Positions 24,942 through 32,560 of a DNA stretch of 38,544 nucleotides are shown here, piece by piece. The translations under genes were made by a program, and so were the position numbers. The notes under the pieces are model-generated. The model had not been told where the DNA came from. It did not search any database and saw nothing but the letters and a program-made list of their open reading frames with translations. Source of the stretch: Candidatus Yaniella excrementavium (GTDB lineage Bacteria > Actinomycetota > Actinomycetes > Actinomycetales > Micrococcaceae); contig DXCT01000122.1 of the NCBI GenBank assembly GCA_019115865.1, positions 1-38,544 on the forward strand, read 5' to 3'. Position 1 is the stretch's first letter. Every line of letters starts with the position of its first letter.

Positions 24942-25307
24942 TTATTGGGTTTCTGGAAGTTGAATCTGCGGAGCATCTGACCAAAGCCGGTCAAGAGCGT
25001 AGTTTTCGCGCTCTTCGTCGTGCTGAACATGGATTACGAAATGACCATAGTCCAACAGCACCCAGCGATTTTCAGATTCGCCTTCGCGACGAGTGGGTTT
25101 CAATTCGAGCTGTTCACGCAGGTCATCTTCGATCTCTTCGATGACCGCCTTTACCTGTCGCTCGCTTGGTGCAGAGGCAAAGAAGAATGCGTCGGTAATA
25201 CCGAGGCGTTCCGCTACGTCTACTGCAGAGATATTCTCGGCCTGCATGGTTGCTGCGGCTTTCGCCGCGATCTTCAGAGCATCGAGTGTGGGTTCGGGTA
25301 CGACCAC
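24942..25307 (-). CDS. rsfS: Ribosome silencing factor RsfS
   Basis: RsfS binds ribosomal protein L14 and blocks joining of the subunits when nutrients are short. The 121-residue protein shows the family core ISAVDVAERLGITDAFFFAS (about 26-45), WVLLDYGHFVIHVQHDEERENY (about 82-103) and ALDRLWSDAP. The start is GTG at 25307 with AGGAG 5 nt upstream. It is 14 bp downstream of the tail-anchored protein gene and part of the nadD-rsfS cluster shared by most bacteria. Confidence 0.95.
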   Translation of the reverse strand: MVVPEPTLDALKIAAKAAATMQAENISAVDVAERLGITDAFFFASAPSERQVKAVIEEIEDDLREQLELKPTRREGESENRWVLLDYGHFVIHVQHDEERENYALDRLWSDAPQIQLPETQ

Positions 25308-25321
25308 GGAACTCCTTTAGT

Positions 25322-26674
25322 TCATCGAGTAAACAGAATAAGGGCAATGATGAGTGCAATCACGCCGATCGCAAACACGGCGATGGAGATAGCAAAAATC
25401 CGGCGTTCAGGAGCTTCAGATTCTTTGGGGTCCAAGGTGTCCAGCCCATGTGCTGAGCTGGCATCGAGGGGTTGCTCCGGGCCGGTAACCGGCATGGCGT
25501 CGGTTTCGGGTTCTTGTTCAAAGTGCTGTGAGAAATCCGGTTTGGACTCTTTTGGTCCAGGCTCTTGTGAAGCGTCGTCGTCAGACACCTCAAAGGGCCC
25601 GGTCATCATGGGACCGCTACTGGCGCGCCGTGCACGCCGCCTCGCTACGGTCTCATGTTCAACGGGTTGATCCTCTGTGTCCGGTGTCTCTGGTAGGTCT
25701 CCGGTAGGGGCCGCAACATCGGAGGTGACAGCAGTTTCAGGCTCAGCAGCTTGCTGGTGCTCCTGATCTTCGTCTTCGCCAACGATCTCAATCGCTGAGG
25801 TTTCCAGTTCCTGCAGCTCTTGCGATTTTTCGGCGAGTTCTTTCTGCCGACGGAGTAGGAGGGGGTCAATGACGTTGGGATTTTGCTGTCCCAGTTCAAT
25901 AATTTCCTGAGTCAGGCGTTCCGTTTCGTCACGCAACTCTGCACGGCGAATTTCTAACGTATCCAACCCAGACATGTCAGTAATTTCAACAGCCGATTCC
26001 CCATACCGTTCCCACGTAGAGAGCACAACGGTATCTTCAGCTGTGTCTGCAGCTGCTTCGTCGTCTTGGACAGCCTCCGATTCTTGTCCAACCGCAGGCA
26101 CTGGCGGAGGCGGTGCCTGCGGCGACGTTGCACGTCGCACGGGCTTGGCCGGAACAGGTTGAGACTGTTCTTCTTCCGGGACCTTGGCTGTCGCAAAATC
26201 CTCTTCTTGAGGTTCAGCAGCACGCCGTGCATGCGCACGCGCTTCGCGACGGGATCGCGGTTTCGTGTCGTGTTCTTGTTCATCTCGGCGCTTGGTGATC
26301 AGTGGCAGCATTCCGGTGGAAGTCACTTCAGAATCTGCGCGTCGCCTACGACGAGGTGTCACGCCTTCTTCAAGGGGGGCATCGACGTCTAGTGGCGCGT
26401 CCACAGGTGTATTCGCTGCCCGACGGCCGGTTGAATTGTCGTGTTGTTGTCCCAGCTCAGCGGGTTCCAGCGGCTCGTCGGTCACATCACTTGCCGGTAT
26501 GGGTTCCACCGTGGCCAGTGTTGCTTTAGCTCGTTGTTCCGCGCCTGCTGCACGTTGCTGGCGATCTTCTACTTCTTCTGCCCAGCGCTGGGCTTCTTCA
26601 TCACGCAATTGGGCGCGTTCTTCGCGTTCACGTTGCAGCCGCAGTTCTCGGCGGGAAGGATAAGGATTACTCAT
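25322..26674 (-). CDS. Tail-anchored, largely disordered protein between nadD and rsfS
   Basis: A 450-residue protein of unknown function. Residues 8-50 are a highly charged coiled-coil-like helix. Most of 55-420 is low complexity, rich in Glu, Asp, Arg, Pro and Ala, with another likely helix at 240-295. A single hydrophobic segment (426-448) lies at the extreme C-terminus followed by only two residues, so the bulk should face the cytoplasm. SRREL/SRREA motifs occur at 7-11 and 141-145. Basic clusters followed by a Thr-Gly pair occur at 108-121 and 345-359. Its start overlaps the nadD stop by 8 bp. Similar poorly conserved proteins fill this slot in Micrococcales; no function is claimed. Confidence 0.8.
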   Translation of the reverse strand: MSNPYPSRRELRLQREREERAQLRDEEAQRWAEEVEDRQQRAAGAEQRAKATLATVEPIPASDVTDEPLEPAELGQQHDNSTGRRAANTPVDAPLDVDAPLEEGVTPRRRRRADSEVTSTGMLPLITKRRDEQEHDTKPRSRREARAHARRAAEPQEEDFATAKVPEEEQSQPVPAKPVRRATSPQAPPPPVPAVGQESEAVQDDEAAADTAEDTVVLSTWERYGESAVEITDMSGLDTLEIRRAELRDETERLTQEIIELGQQNPNVIDPLLLRRQKELAEKSQELQELETSAIEIVGEDEDQEHQQAAEPETAVTSDVAAPTGDLPETPDTEDQPVEHETVARRRARRASSGPMMTGPFEVSDDDASQEPGPKESKPDFSQHFEQEPETDAMPVTGPEQPLDASSAHGLDTLDPKESEAPERRIFAISIAVFAIGVIALIIALILFTR

Positions 26675-27365
26675 CGTCTTCCTCCGGTCGATTGTTCAGT
26701 GATGTTGGCACGTAAGGGGCAATATTATGGCGAGAGCGCTCTCCGTTGTTGTCAACATACAGCCCATATTTGCCGATATATTGGACGACTCCGTCCGGCA
26801 CGAGGTACCACACAGGTTTACCAGCGGCCACGCGAACACGGCAGTCTGTTGAAGAAATAGCCATGGCTGGAATTTCCATCAGCGATACTTCATCCGACAG
26901 TCCAAAGTCCGTCAGTTCGTGGCCTGGTCGCGAAACACCAACGAAGTGTGCTTTGCCCCAAAGGAGTTCGACGTCTTTCCACGTCATGATTTGTTCCATG
27001 GCATCGGCACCGGTGATGAAGAATAAATCTGCATCGGGGCGCAGGGCTTGCACGTCGTCGAGGGTATCGGAGGTAAAGGTCTGACCTGGTCGATCGATGT
27101 CTACCCTGGATACCGAAAACCGTGGATTTGACGCTGTGGCCACCACGGTCATCAAATACCGGTGTTCTGCCGGGGAAACTTCCTTATCAGATTTCTGCCA
27201 AGGTTGTCCGGTTGGAACAAAGACAACTTCGTCAAGGTCAAACTCTGCCGCGACTTCACTGGCTGCGACTAAGTGGCCATGATGGATGGGGTCGAATGTA
27301 CCACCCATAATGCCCAGGCGTGGTCGACGGACCGTTGGAGTGTGCGGAGTTTGAGTCACAGGCAA
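26667..27365 (-). CDS. nadD: Nicotinate-nucleotide adenylyltransferase NadD
   Basis: Transfers AMP from ATP to nicotinate mononucleotide in NAD synthesis. The 232-residue protein has the nucleotidyltransferase motif [12 protein letters not shown] at 21-32, [20 protein letters not shown], the [17 protein letters not shown] segment and the ISSTDCRVR motif (about 190-198). The start is a TTG at 27365 or a GTG at 27359; neither has a clear ribosome site, and translation may rely on coupling with the small membrane protein that ends 2 bp upstream. Confidence 0.95.
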   Translation of the reverse strand: MPVTQTPHTPTVRRPRLGIMGGTFDPIHHGHLVAASEVAAEFDLDEVVFVPTGQPWQKSDKEVSPAEHRYLMTVVATASNPRFSVSRVDIDRPGQTFTSDTLDDVQALRPDADLFFITGADAMEQIMTWKDVELLWGKAHFVGVSRPGHELTDFGLSDEVSLMEIPAMAISSTDCRVRVAAGKPVWYLVPDGVVQYIGKYGLYVDNNGERSRHNIAPYVPTSLNNRPEEDDE

Positions 27366-27366
27366 C

Positions 27367-27573
27367 TTAATGATTAGCGGAGGTGGAGCCCTGCTGTGGC
27401 TGACTAACGTCTGTAGATGCTGGAGCTTCGCGACGCAGTGCTACGGAGCGTAGCGACATGATAGCCAACAGCAAAAACATCAGCGCAGCAAAAATCGCTA
27501 TGCCGTAGACCAGGGGGTGAACCGGCAGTTCTGTAACGGCGGCTTCTTCCGCTGCGGCTTGGAACAGTTGCAT
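27367..27573 (-). CDS. Small single-pass membrane protein upstream of nadD
   Basis: A 68-residue protein with one transmembrane segment (about 18-40; [20 protein letters not shown]) and a polar, serine- and glutamine-rich C-terminus. GGAGT lies about 9 nt before the ATG. It ends 2 bp before nadD, and such small proteins are common between proA and nadD in related actinobacteria. The function is unknown. Confidence 0.8.
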   Translation of the reverse strand: MQLFQAAAEEAAVTELPVHPLVYGIAIFAALMFLLLAIMSLRSVALRREAPASTDVSQPQQGSTSANH

Positions 27574-27657
27574 GGGGTTATTACTCCTGTACGTATGAGT
27601 GTTACTAGAGAACGAGCTTACCGAATTTTTCGGCTGTCATGGTAACGGTGTCGCTAC

Positions 27658-28932
27658 CTAGTCACGGATCTGGCCGTCACCGCGCAAAATCCATTTCGTG
27701 GATGTTAGCTCTTCCAGGCCCATGGGTCCGCGAGCATGCAGTTTCTGTGTAGAAATTCCGATCTCAGCGCCCAGTCCAAACTGCCCACCATCGGTAAATC
27801 GTGATGACGCGTTGACCATCACTACGGCCGCATCGACGTTGGCAATGTACCGCTCAGCGTTGGAGAGATTTTCGGTCACGATCACTTCGGTGTGGCCAGT
27901 TGAATACGTTTCTACGTGGTCGAGAGCTTGTTCAATGTTGTCCACGATTTTGACCGACATCTGCATGTCCAGGTATTCGGTTGACCAGTCCTCTTCGGTG
28001 GCGGCTACAGCGTCAGCAACCCAGGTCGCTGCGGTTTGATCCACGTGCAGCATCACGCCTGCTTCCTGCAGACTCTTGAGTACACTAACGCCAGTTTCTT
28101 TCGCGTCTTTATGGAGCAGAACGGTTTCTGCTGCGTTACAGACCGACGGACGGTGTGTTTTGGAGTTGAAGACGATATCCACGGCTTTTTGCGGATTAGC
28201 GGAGGCATCCACAAACACGTGACCCACCCCGGCGCCGGTCTCAATGACCGGTACGGCGGCATTGTCAACGACCGCCCTAATCAGGCCGGGACCACCGCGT
28301 GGGATGAGAACGTCGACTCCCCCACGATAGGTCATCAAAGCATTTGCGCCGTCGCGTCCCCACTGATCGACACCTTGGATGAGATCCGCTGGGAGTCCAC
28401 GAGATTCAAGTGCGTTTCGTAGCACCGAGATCGTCACGCCGTTGGTAGTTTCGGCGGCTGATCCCCCGCGCAAAATCACGGCGTTACCAGATTTAATACC
28501 GATTCCAGCAATATCTACGGTGACATTTGGACGAGCTTCATAGATTGCCCCGACCACACCCAGTGGCACACGAACCTGCTGCATACGAATCCCGTTGGGC
28601 AGATTGTTGCCACGCATCACGTTGCCGATCGGATCGGGCAGTGCTGCAAGATCTCCGAGAGCTGAGACCAAACCGTCAATTCGCTCATCGGTCAGCTCTA
28701 AACGGTCCAACATCGCCTCGGCGGTGTGCTCTTGTCTACCGCGCTGTAAGTCTGTCGCATTGGCTTCCAAGATCACGGCACGGTTCGTGTCAATGGCTTG
28801 GGCCATGGCAGCCAGAGCGGCGTCTTTATCGGCCCGTGACGCAGACGCAAGGCTCTTTTGGGCAGTGCGTGCAGCCTTGGTCACCGCGGCAATCTGAGCG
28901 GTTACAGAATCAGAATCTAGTTGAGCAGTCAT
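27658..28932 (-). CDS. proA: Gamma-glutamyl phosphate reductase ProA
   Basis: Second step of proline synthesis: NADPH-dependent reduction of glutamyl-5-phosphate to the semialdehyde. The 424-residue protein is an aldehyde-dehydrogenase fold with PLGVVGAIYEARPNVTVDIA, GGSAAETTN, LIPRGGPGLIRAVV and the catalytic cysteine in THRPSVCNAAETVL; the C-terminus GPMGLEELTSTKWILRGDG is typical. It begins 21 bp after the proB stop. A -10-like TACAAT ends 6 nt before the ATG, so it may have its own start of transcription as well as read-through from proB. Confidence 0.96.
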   Translation of the reverse strand: MTAQLDSDSVTAQIAAVTKAARTAQKSLASASRADKDAALAAMAQAIDTNRAVILEANATDLQRGRQEHTAEAMLDRLELTDERIDGLVSALGDLAALPDPIGNVMRGNNLPNGIRMQQVRVPLGVVGAIYEARPNVTVDIAGIGIKSGNAVILRGGSAAETTNGVTISVLRNALESRGLPADLIQGVDQWGRDGANALMTYRGGVDVLIPRGGPGLIRAVVDNAAVPVIETGAGVGHVFVDASANPQKAVDIVFNSKTHRPSVCNAAETVLLHKDAKETGVSVLKSLQEAGVMLHVDQTAATWVADAVAATEEDWSTEYLDMQMSVKIVDNIEQALDHVETYSTGHTEVIVTENLSNAERYIANVDAAVVMVNASSRFTDGGQFGLGAEIGISTQKLHARGPMGLEELTSTKWILRGDGQIRD

Positions 28933-28938
28933 GATCGT

Positions 28939-28965
28939 ATTGTAATCCTTGTTCTACCGAGTCAG
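28939..28965 (-). promoter_or_regulatory. Candidate internal leaderless promoter of proA
   Basis: Leftward CTGACT (28965-28960) and TACAAT (28944-28939) with a 15-bp spacer. The -10 ends 6 nt before the proA ATG. The only purine-rich site (AAGGA) is about 13 nt away from the start. Confidence 0.35.
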
Positions 28966-30120
28966 CGTTGTCTGTTTCACAATGACGGTGTCATCGGTGT
29001 GCATGACCACGCGATCGTATTCAGGTCCAAGTTCGGTCCGTAGTTGGCGGGTTGATTTACCAACCATGGCCGGTAGTTCATTTACCGAGTAGTTGGTAAG
29101 GCCACGAGCTACGATCGAACCGGCTGCATTGACCACCTCCACAACGTCACCGGCTTCAAATGTGCCCGAAACACCAATGAGGCCGGCTGGCAGAAGTGAC
29201 CGGTGCCGCACGGTAATGGCTTCGACGGCACCGTCATCAATCATGATTTGGCCTCGCGAAACGGCCATGTGTTCTAACCACGCGTTGCGGGCAGATTTTC
29301 GTGCTCCTCGAGACTCAAACCAGGTGCCAATGTTTTGCCCGTCGATGGCCGCCTGAGCGTTTTCAGCTGAGGTCAGAAAGGTTGGGATGCCCGCATCCGT
29401 GGCGATGGAGGCTGCTTGGAGTTTTGTAACCATCCCGCCGGTGCCCACTTCTGATTCAGCGTCGCCGACGTTTACATATGACAGGTTGGCGTCGGCCGAA
29501 ACGTTAGCTATGCGCCGCGCTCCGGTCCGAGTTGGCGGACCGTCGTAGAGCGCATCAACATCGGATAAGAGGAATAGCGCATCGGCTTTGACCACGGATG
29601 CCGCCAATGCTGCCAGACGGTCATTATCTCCGAAGCGGATCTCGTGGGTCGCTACGGCATCATTTTCATTGACAACTGGCACCACGCCAAGGTTCAACAG
29701 CCTGTTGAGTGATCGAAATGCATTGTTGTATTGGGTGCGCCGCATCAGATCTTCTGCGGTCAACAGCACTTGAGCCACATTGATTGAGTGTTTCCAAAAA
29801 GACTCAGAGTATTGTGCCATCAGTCGACTCTGGCCAACGGCTGCGGCAGCCTGTTGAGTTGCCAGGTCTCGAGGTCGCTTCTCGAGACCCAGCGGCTTGA
29901 ATCCTGCGGCAATTGCTCCGGAAGAAACCACAATGACTTGAGCACCACCGTGGTAGAGCTGGCTGACCACGCGCGTGAGTGTGTCAATGGCAGATACTGA
30001 GACGCTACCTTGGCCGTCGGTGAGTGACGACGATCCAACTTTGACGACGATGCGACGTGCCGCACGCAATTTCGTGCGGTCGGTTACCGGATTGGGCATA
30101 GCCAGGTTGGGGGTGGACAC
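28954..30120 (-). CDS. proB: Glutamate 5-kinase ProB
   Basis: First step of proline synthesis, phosphorylating glutamate. The 388-residue protein has an amino-acid-kinase domain (about 22-275; RRIVVKVGSSSLT, VIVVSSGAIAAGFKPLG, VPVVNENDAVATHEIRFGDN, GTGGMVTKLQAA) and a C-terminal PUA domain (about 300-380), so it is the long form. The start is GTG at 30120; an ATG at 30099 is an alternative that still keeps the domain. It is 12 bp after obgE and 21 bp before proA, so probably co-transcribed. A catabolic put locus lies in the same window. Confidence 0.96.
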   Translation of the reverse strand: MSTPNLAMPNPVTDRTKLRAARRIVVKVGSSSLTDGQGSVSVSAIDTLTRVVSQLYHGGAQVIVVSSGAIAAGFKPLGLEKRPRDLATQQAAAAVGQSRLMAQYSESFWKHSINVAQVLLTAEDLMRRTQYNNAFRSLNRLLNLGVVPVVNENDAVATHEIRFGDNDRLAALAASVVKADALFLLSDVDALYDGPPTRTGARRIANVSADANLSYVNVGDAESEVGTGGMVTKLQAASIATDAGIPTFLTSAENAQAAIDGQNIGTWFESRGARKSARNAWLEHMAVSRGQIMIDDGAVEAITVRHRSLLPAGLIGVSGTFEAGDVVEVVNAAGSIVARGLTNYSVNELPAMVGKSTRQLRTELGPEYDRVVMHTDDTVIVKQTTLTR

Positions 30121-30132
30121 GGAAATGCTTTC

Positions 30133-31698
30133 TTATTCGTTGTTGGATTCGTAATTGGTCCACAGCCCAGAGCGACGTTCTTGTTCCATCTCTGCCTGAG
30201 TTGCGGCGCGAGCAGCTTTGCGCTCGGCGTATTCTTCCCGTTTTTCTTGGCGGGTCGGTCGTGCCCGGTCATCGAATCGTACATCTTTACCGCGAGGCCC
30301 ACTGAGGTGTTCGGCACCTGTGGTCATAGTTGGTTCCCAATCAAAGACCACTCCGAGTTCATCATCACCGATCACTACGGCATCACCGGGTAGCGCCCCG
30401 GCCTCAAAGAGTGTCTTTTCAATACCGAGGCGTTCCAGGCGATCGGCCAAATACCCCACAGCTTCGTCGTTATTGAAGTTGGTTTGTGCAACCCAACGTT
30501 CAGGTTTATCACCGCGAATCCGAAACAGCGGTTTTAGACTCCGCTCTTCCTTTGTGAGGGTGAACTCCTGTGGACAGCGACCGCGACGGCGATGTTGCGG
30601 CTCAATAGTGATGGTCTCAGGAACAGCTTCCAGCGCTTGTGCAGCTTCTGCGTGTGATGCTCTGGCTTGAGTCACCAGTTCGGCCATCGCATATTTCAAC
30701 TGGTCCAGACCTTTGCGGCTGACCGCAGAGATTTCAAAAACTCGCAGACCGCGGGATTCCAGTTCGGCACGGGTCATGTCTGCCATCGCTTGACCGTCTG
30801 GCAGATCCACCTTATTAATAACTACTAGCTGTGGTCGTTCATCAAGTGGAATGAGTTGCTCGCCAGATTCAGTGAGAATGGGCTCAACCGCGTATGCTGC
30901 AAGTTCTTGCTCCAACGCTTCATAGTCAGAGATCGGATCCCGGTCAGATTCCAGTGTCCCCGCATCCAGAACGTGAACTAACGCGTGGGTGCGTTCCACA
31001 TGGCGCAGAAATTCAAGGCCGAGCCCTTTGCCCTGTGATGCACCAGGGATCAGGCCGGGCACATCGGCTACGGTAAATCGGGTGTCTCCGGCATCGACCA
31101 CACCTAGGTTTGGCACCAGCGTGGTGAAAGGGTAGTCAGCAATCTTCGGCCGTGCTGCAGAGATGGCAGCAATCAGCGAGGACTTCCCCGCGGATGGGAA
31201 TCCTACCAGGGCAATATCTGCCACGGTTTTGAGTTCCAGTACCACACTGCGTTCTTCGCCCGGGATACCCAGCAGCGCGAAACCAGGGGCTTTGCGTTTA
31301 GGAGACGCCAGCGAAGCGTTGCCTGCTCCCCCGGTGCCACCGTGGGCAAGAATCAGTTCTTCATGCGGGGTGACCAGGTCGTGCAGGATATTACCGTCGG
31401 TATCTTTGATGACGGTCCCCACGGGGACTCGCAGGTAGAGCGTTTCCCCGTTTTTACCGTGTTCCATATCGCCACGACCAGGTTCGCCGTTGGTGGCTTT
31501 CCTATGTGGTTGATGGTGGAAGTCCAGCAGGGTGGTGACGTCTGGGTCGGCAACAATAACGACGTTGCCACCGTGACCGCCGTTGCCGCCATTGGGGCCA
31601 CCGAGCGGTTTGAACTTTTCGCGAAGCACGGAGGTCTCCCCGTGACCACCGTCGCCTCCGGTGGCATGCACGGTCACATGATCAATGAATTGTGACAT
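30133..31698 (-). CDS. obgE: GTPase ObgE/CgtA
   Basis: An essential GTPase in large-subunit ribosome assembly and stress control. The 521-residue protein has the glycine-rich Obg fold (1-158; [19 protein letters not shown]), the G domain with G1 GFPSAGKSS (166-174), switch [11 protein letters not shown]3 DVPG (212-215) and NKVD. The C-terminal OCT domain (about 360-430) is followed by a basic/acidic tail of about 80 residues, as in actinobacterial Obg. GGAGGGA lies 5-6 nt upstream of the ATG. It follows rpmA on the same strand, but an intrinsic terminator lies between them. Confidence 0.96.
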   Translation of the reverse strand: MSQFIDHVTVHATGGDGGHGETSVLREKFKPLGGPNGGNGGHGGNVVIVADPDVTTLLDFHHQPHRKATNGEPGRGDMEHGKNGETLYLRVPVGTVIKDTDGNILHDLVTPHEELILAHGGTGGAGNASLASPKRKAPGFALLGIPGEERSVVLELKTVADIALVGFPSAGKSSLIAAISAARPKIADYPFTTLVPNLGVVDAGDTRFTVADVPGLIPGASQGKGLGLEFLRHVERTHALVHVLDAGTLESDRDPISDYEALEQELAAYAVEPILTESGEQLIPLDERPQLVVINKVDLPDGQAMADMTRAELESRGLRVFEISAVSRKGLDQLKYAMAELVTQARASHAEAAQALEAVPETITIEPQHRRRGRCPQEFTLTKEERSLKPLFRIRGDKPERWVAQTNFNNDEAVGYLADRLERLGIEKTLFEAGALPGDAVVIGDDELGVVFDWEPTMTTGAEHLSGPRGKDVRFDDRARPTRQEKREEYAERKAARAATQAEMEQERRSGLWTNYESNNE

Positions 31699-31724
31699 GG
31701 AGTCCCTCCAAGGGATTTTAGTTG

Positions 31725-31768
31725 TAAAAACTCAAAGCGGGGACGGACCGGGGAGGTCCGCCCCCGCT
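31725..31768 (-). terminator. Intrinsic terminator between rpmA and obgE
   Basis: Leftward stem AGCGGGG-g-CGGACC with GGTCCG-t-CCCCGCT (13 pairs, one mismatch, 5-nt loop; 31768-31736), then TTGAGTTTTT. It should end most rplU-rpmA transcripts. Confidence 0.85.
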
Positions 31769-31792
31769 GGAGCGTTAGAAAACGAAAGCTTT

Positions 31793-32050
31793 TTAGGCTT
31801 CAGCTGGGACGATGTCCACAACTTTGCGTCCGCGACGGCTGCCAAATGCTACCGAGCCGGCTTCGAGTGCGAACAGCGTGTGGTCTTTACCAACACCGAC
31901 GTTGCGACCGGGGTGATACTTGGTTCCGCGCTGACGAACCAGAATTTCACCAGCGTTGACGTCTTGGCCACCGAAACGCTTCACACCGAGAAACTTGGCG
32001 TTGGAGTCACGACCGTTACGTGTGGAGCTAGCACCTTTTTTTGTTGCCAT
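31793..32050 (-). CDS. rpmA: 50S ribosomal protein L27
   Basis: The 85-residue L27 has the flexible N-terminal arm reaching the peptidyl transferase centre ([20 protein letters not shown]) and core [20 protein letters not shown] followed by [20 protein letters not shown]. It lacks the cleaved N-terminal extension seen in Firmicutes L27. AAGGA lies upstream of the ATG. It follows rplU after 36 bp. Confidence 0.97.
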   Translation of the reverse strand: MATKKGASSTRNGRDSNAKFLGVKRFGGQDVNAGEILVRQRGTKYHPGRNVGVGKDHTLFALEAGSVAFGSRRGRKVVDIVPAEA

Positions 32051-32086
32051 GAGTTAAATCCTTTACGAGTTCTTCCGATTCAAAGC

Positions 32087-32395
32087 TTACTTGATATCGG
32101 TGATCTTCACGCGGGTCTGGTTCTGACGGTGACCCTGACGCTTTTTGTAACCGGTCTTGTTTTTGTATTTCTGGATAACAATTTTCTTTCCACGGTTGTG
32201 CTCAAGCACCTCTGCGGAAACAGTGACTTTTTCCAGCTCTGCTTTATCTGAGGTAATCTTGTCGCCATCAACCAGCATGAGGGCAGGTAGTTCAATGGAA
32301 CTGCCAACATCTGCTGGGAGGCGATCTAGGACTACCAAGTCTCCTTTAGAGACTTTTTCCTGGCGTCCGCCAGCGCGTACAATCGCGTATGCCAT
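32087..32395 (-). CDS. rplU: 50S ribosomal protein L21
   Basis: A 102-residue L21 with the standard start [17 protein letters not shown] and the C-terminal 23S rRNA-binding segment [20 protein letters not shown] followed by QNQTRVKI. It is the first gene of the rplU-rpmA pair, with an AAGTGAG site before the ATG and an extended -10 promoter about 45 bp upstream. Confidence 0.97.
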   Translation of the reverse strand: MAYAIVRAGGRQEKVSKGDLVVLDRLPADVGSSIELPALMLVDGDKITSDKAELEKVTVSAEVLEHNRGKKIVIQKYKNKTGYKKRQGHRQNQTRVKITDIK

Positions 32396-32439
32396 TTGGA
32401 CTCACTTCTCTCGACGTTAATCAAAAAATTCTGTTCAGC

Positions 32440-32445
32440 TGTATA
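32440..32445 (-). promoter_or_regulatory. Extended -10 promoter element of rplU
   Basis: Leftward TATACA (32445-32440) is preceded by TGT, making an extended TGn -10 box. The expected start near 32433 leaves a leader of about 38 nt. No good -35 was seen. Confidence 0.45.
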
Positions 32446-32464
32446 ACACCTGAGGGTATTGGCT

Positions 32465-32546
32465 AACGAGACAAGTTGCCGGATTGGAACGCCAACTGCC
32501 AGGCTTCACAGCACCAAACAAGCAGTTTAGCGCTTTTTGTCTCGTT
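32465..32546. repeat. 10-bp inverted repeat spanning 62 bp in the rne-rplU gap
   Basis: AACGAGACAA (32465-32474) and TTGTCTCGTT (32537-32546) are perfect complements. Between them, short stems can form (minus strand AGCGC with GTGCT, and GTTG with CAAC next to the outer stem), so a three-way RNA structure is possible. No T-run follows on the rplU side. Confidence 0.5.
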
Positions 32547-32560
32547 CTCCAAATTGTTCA

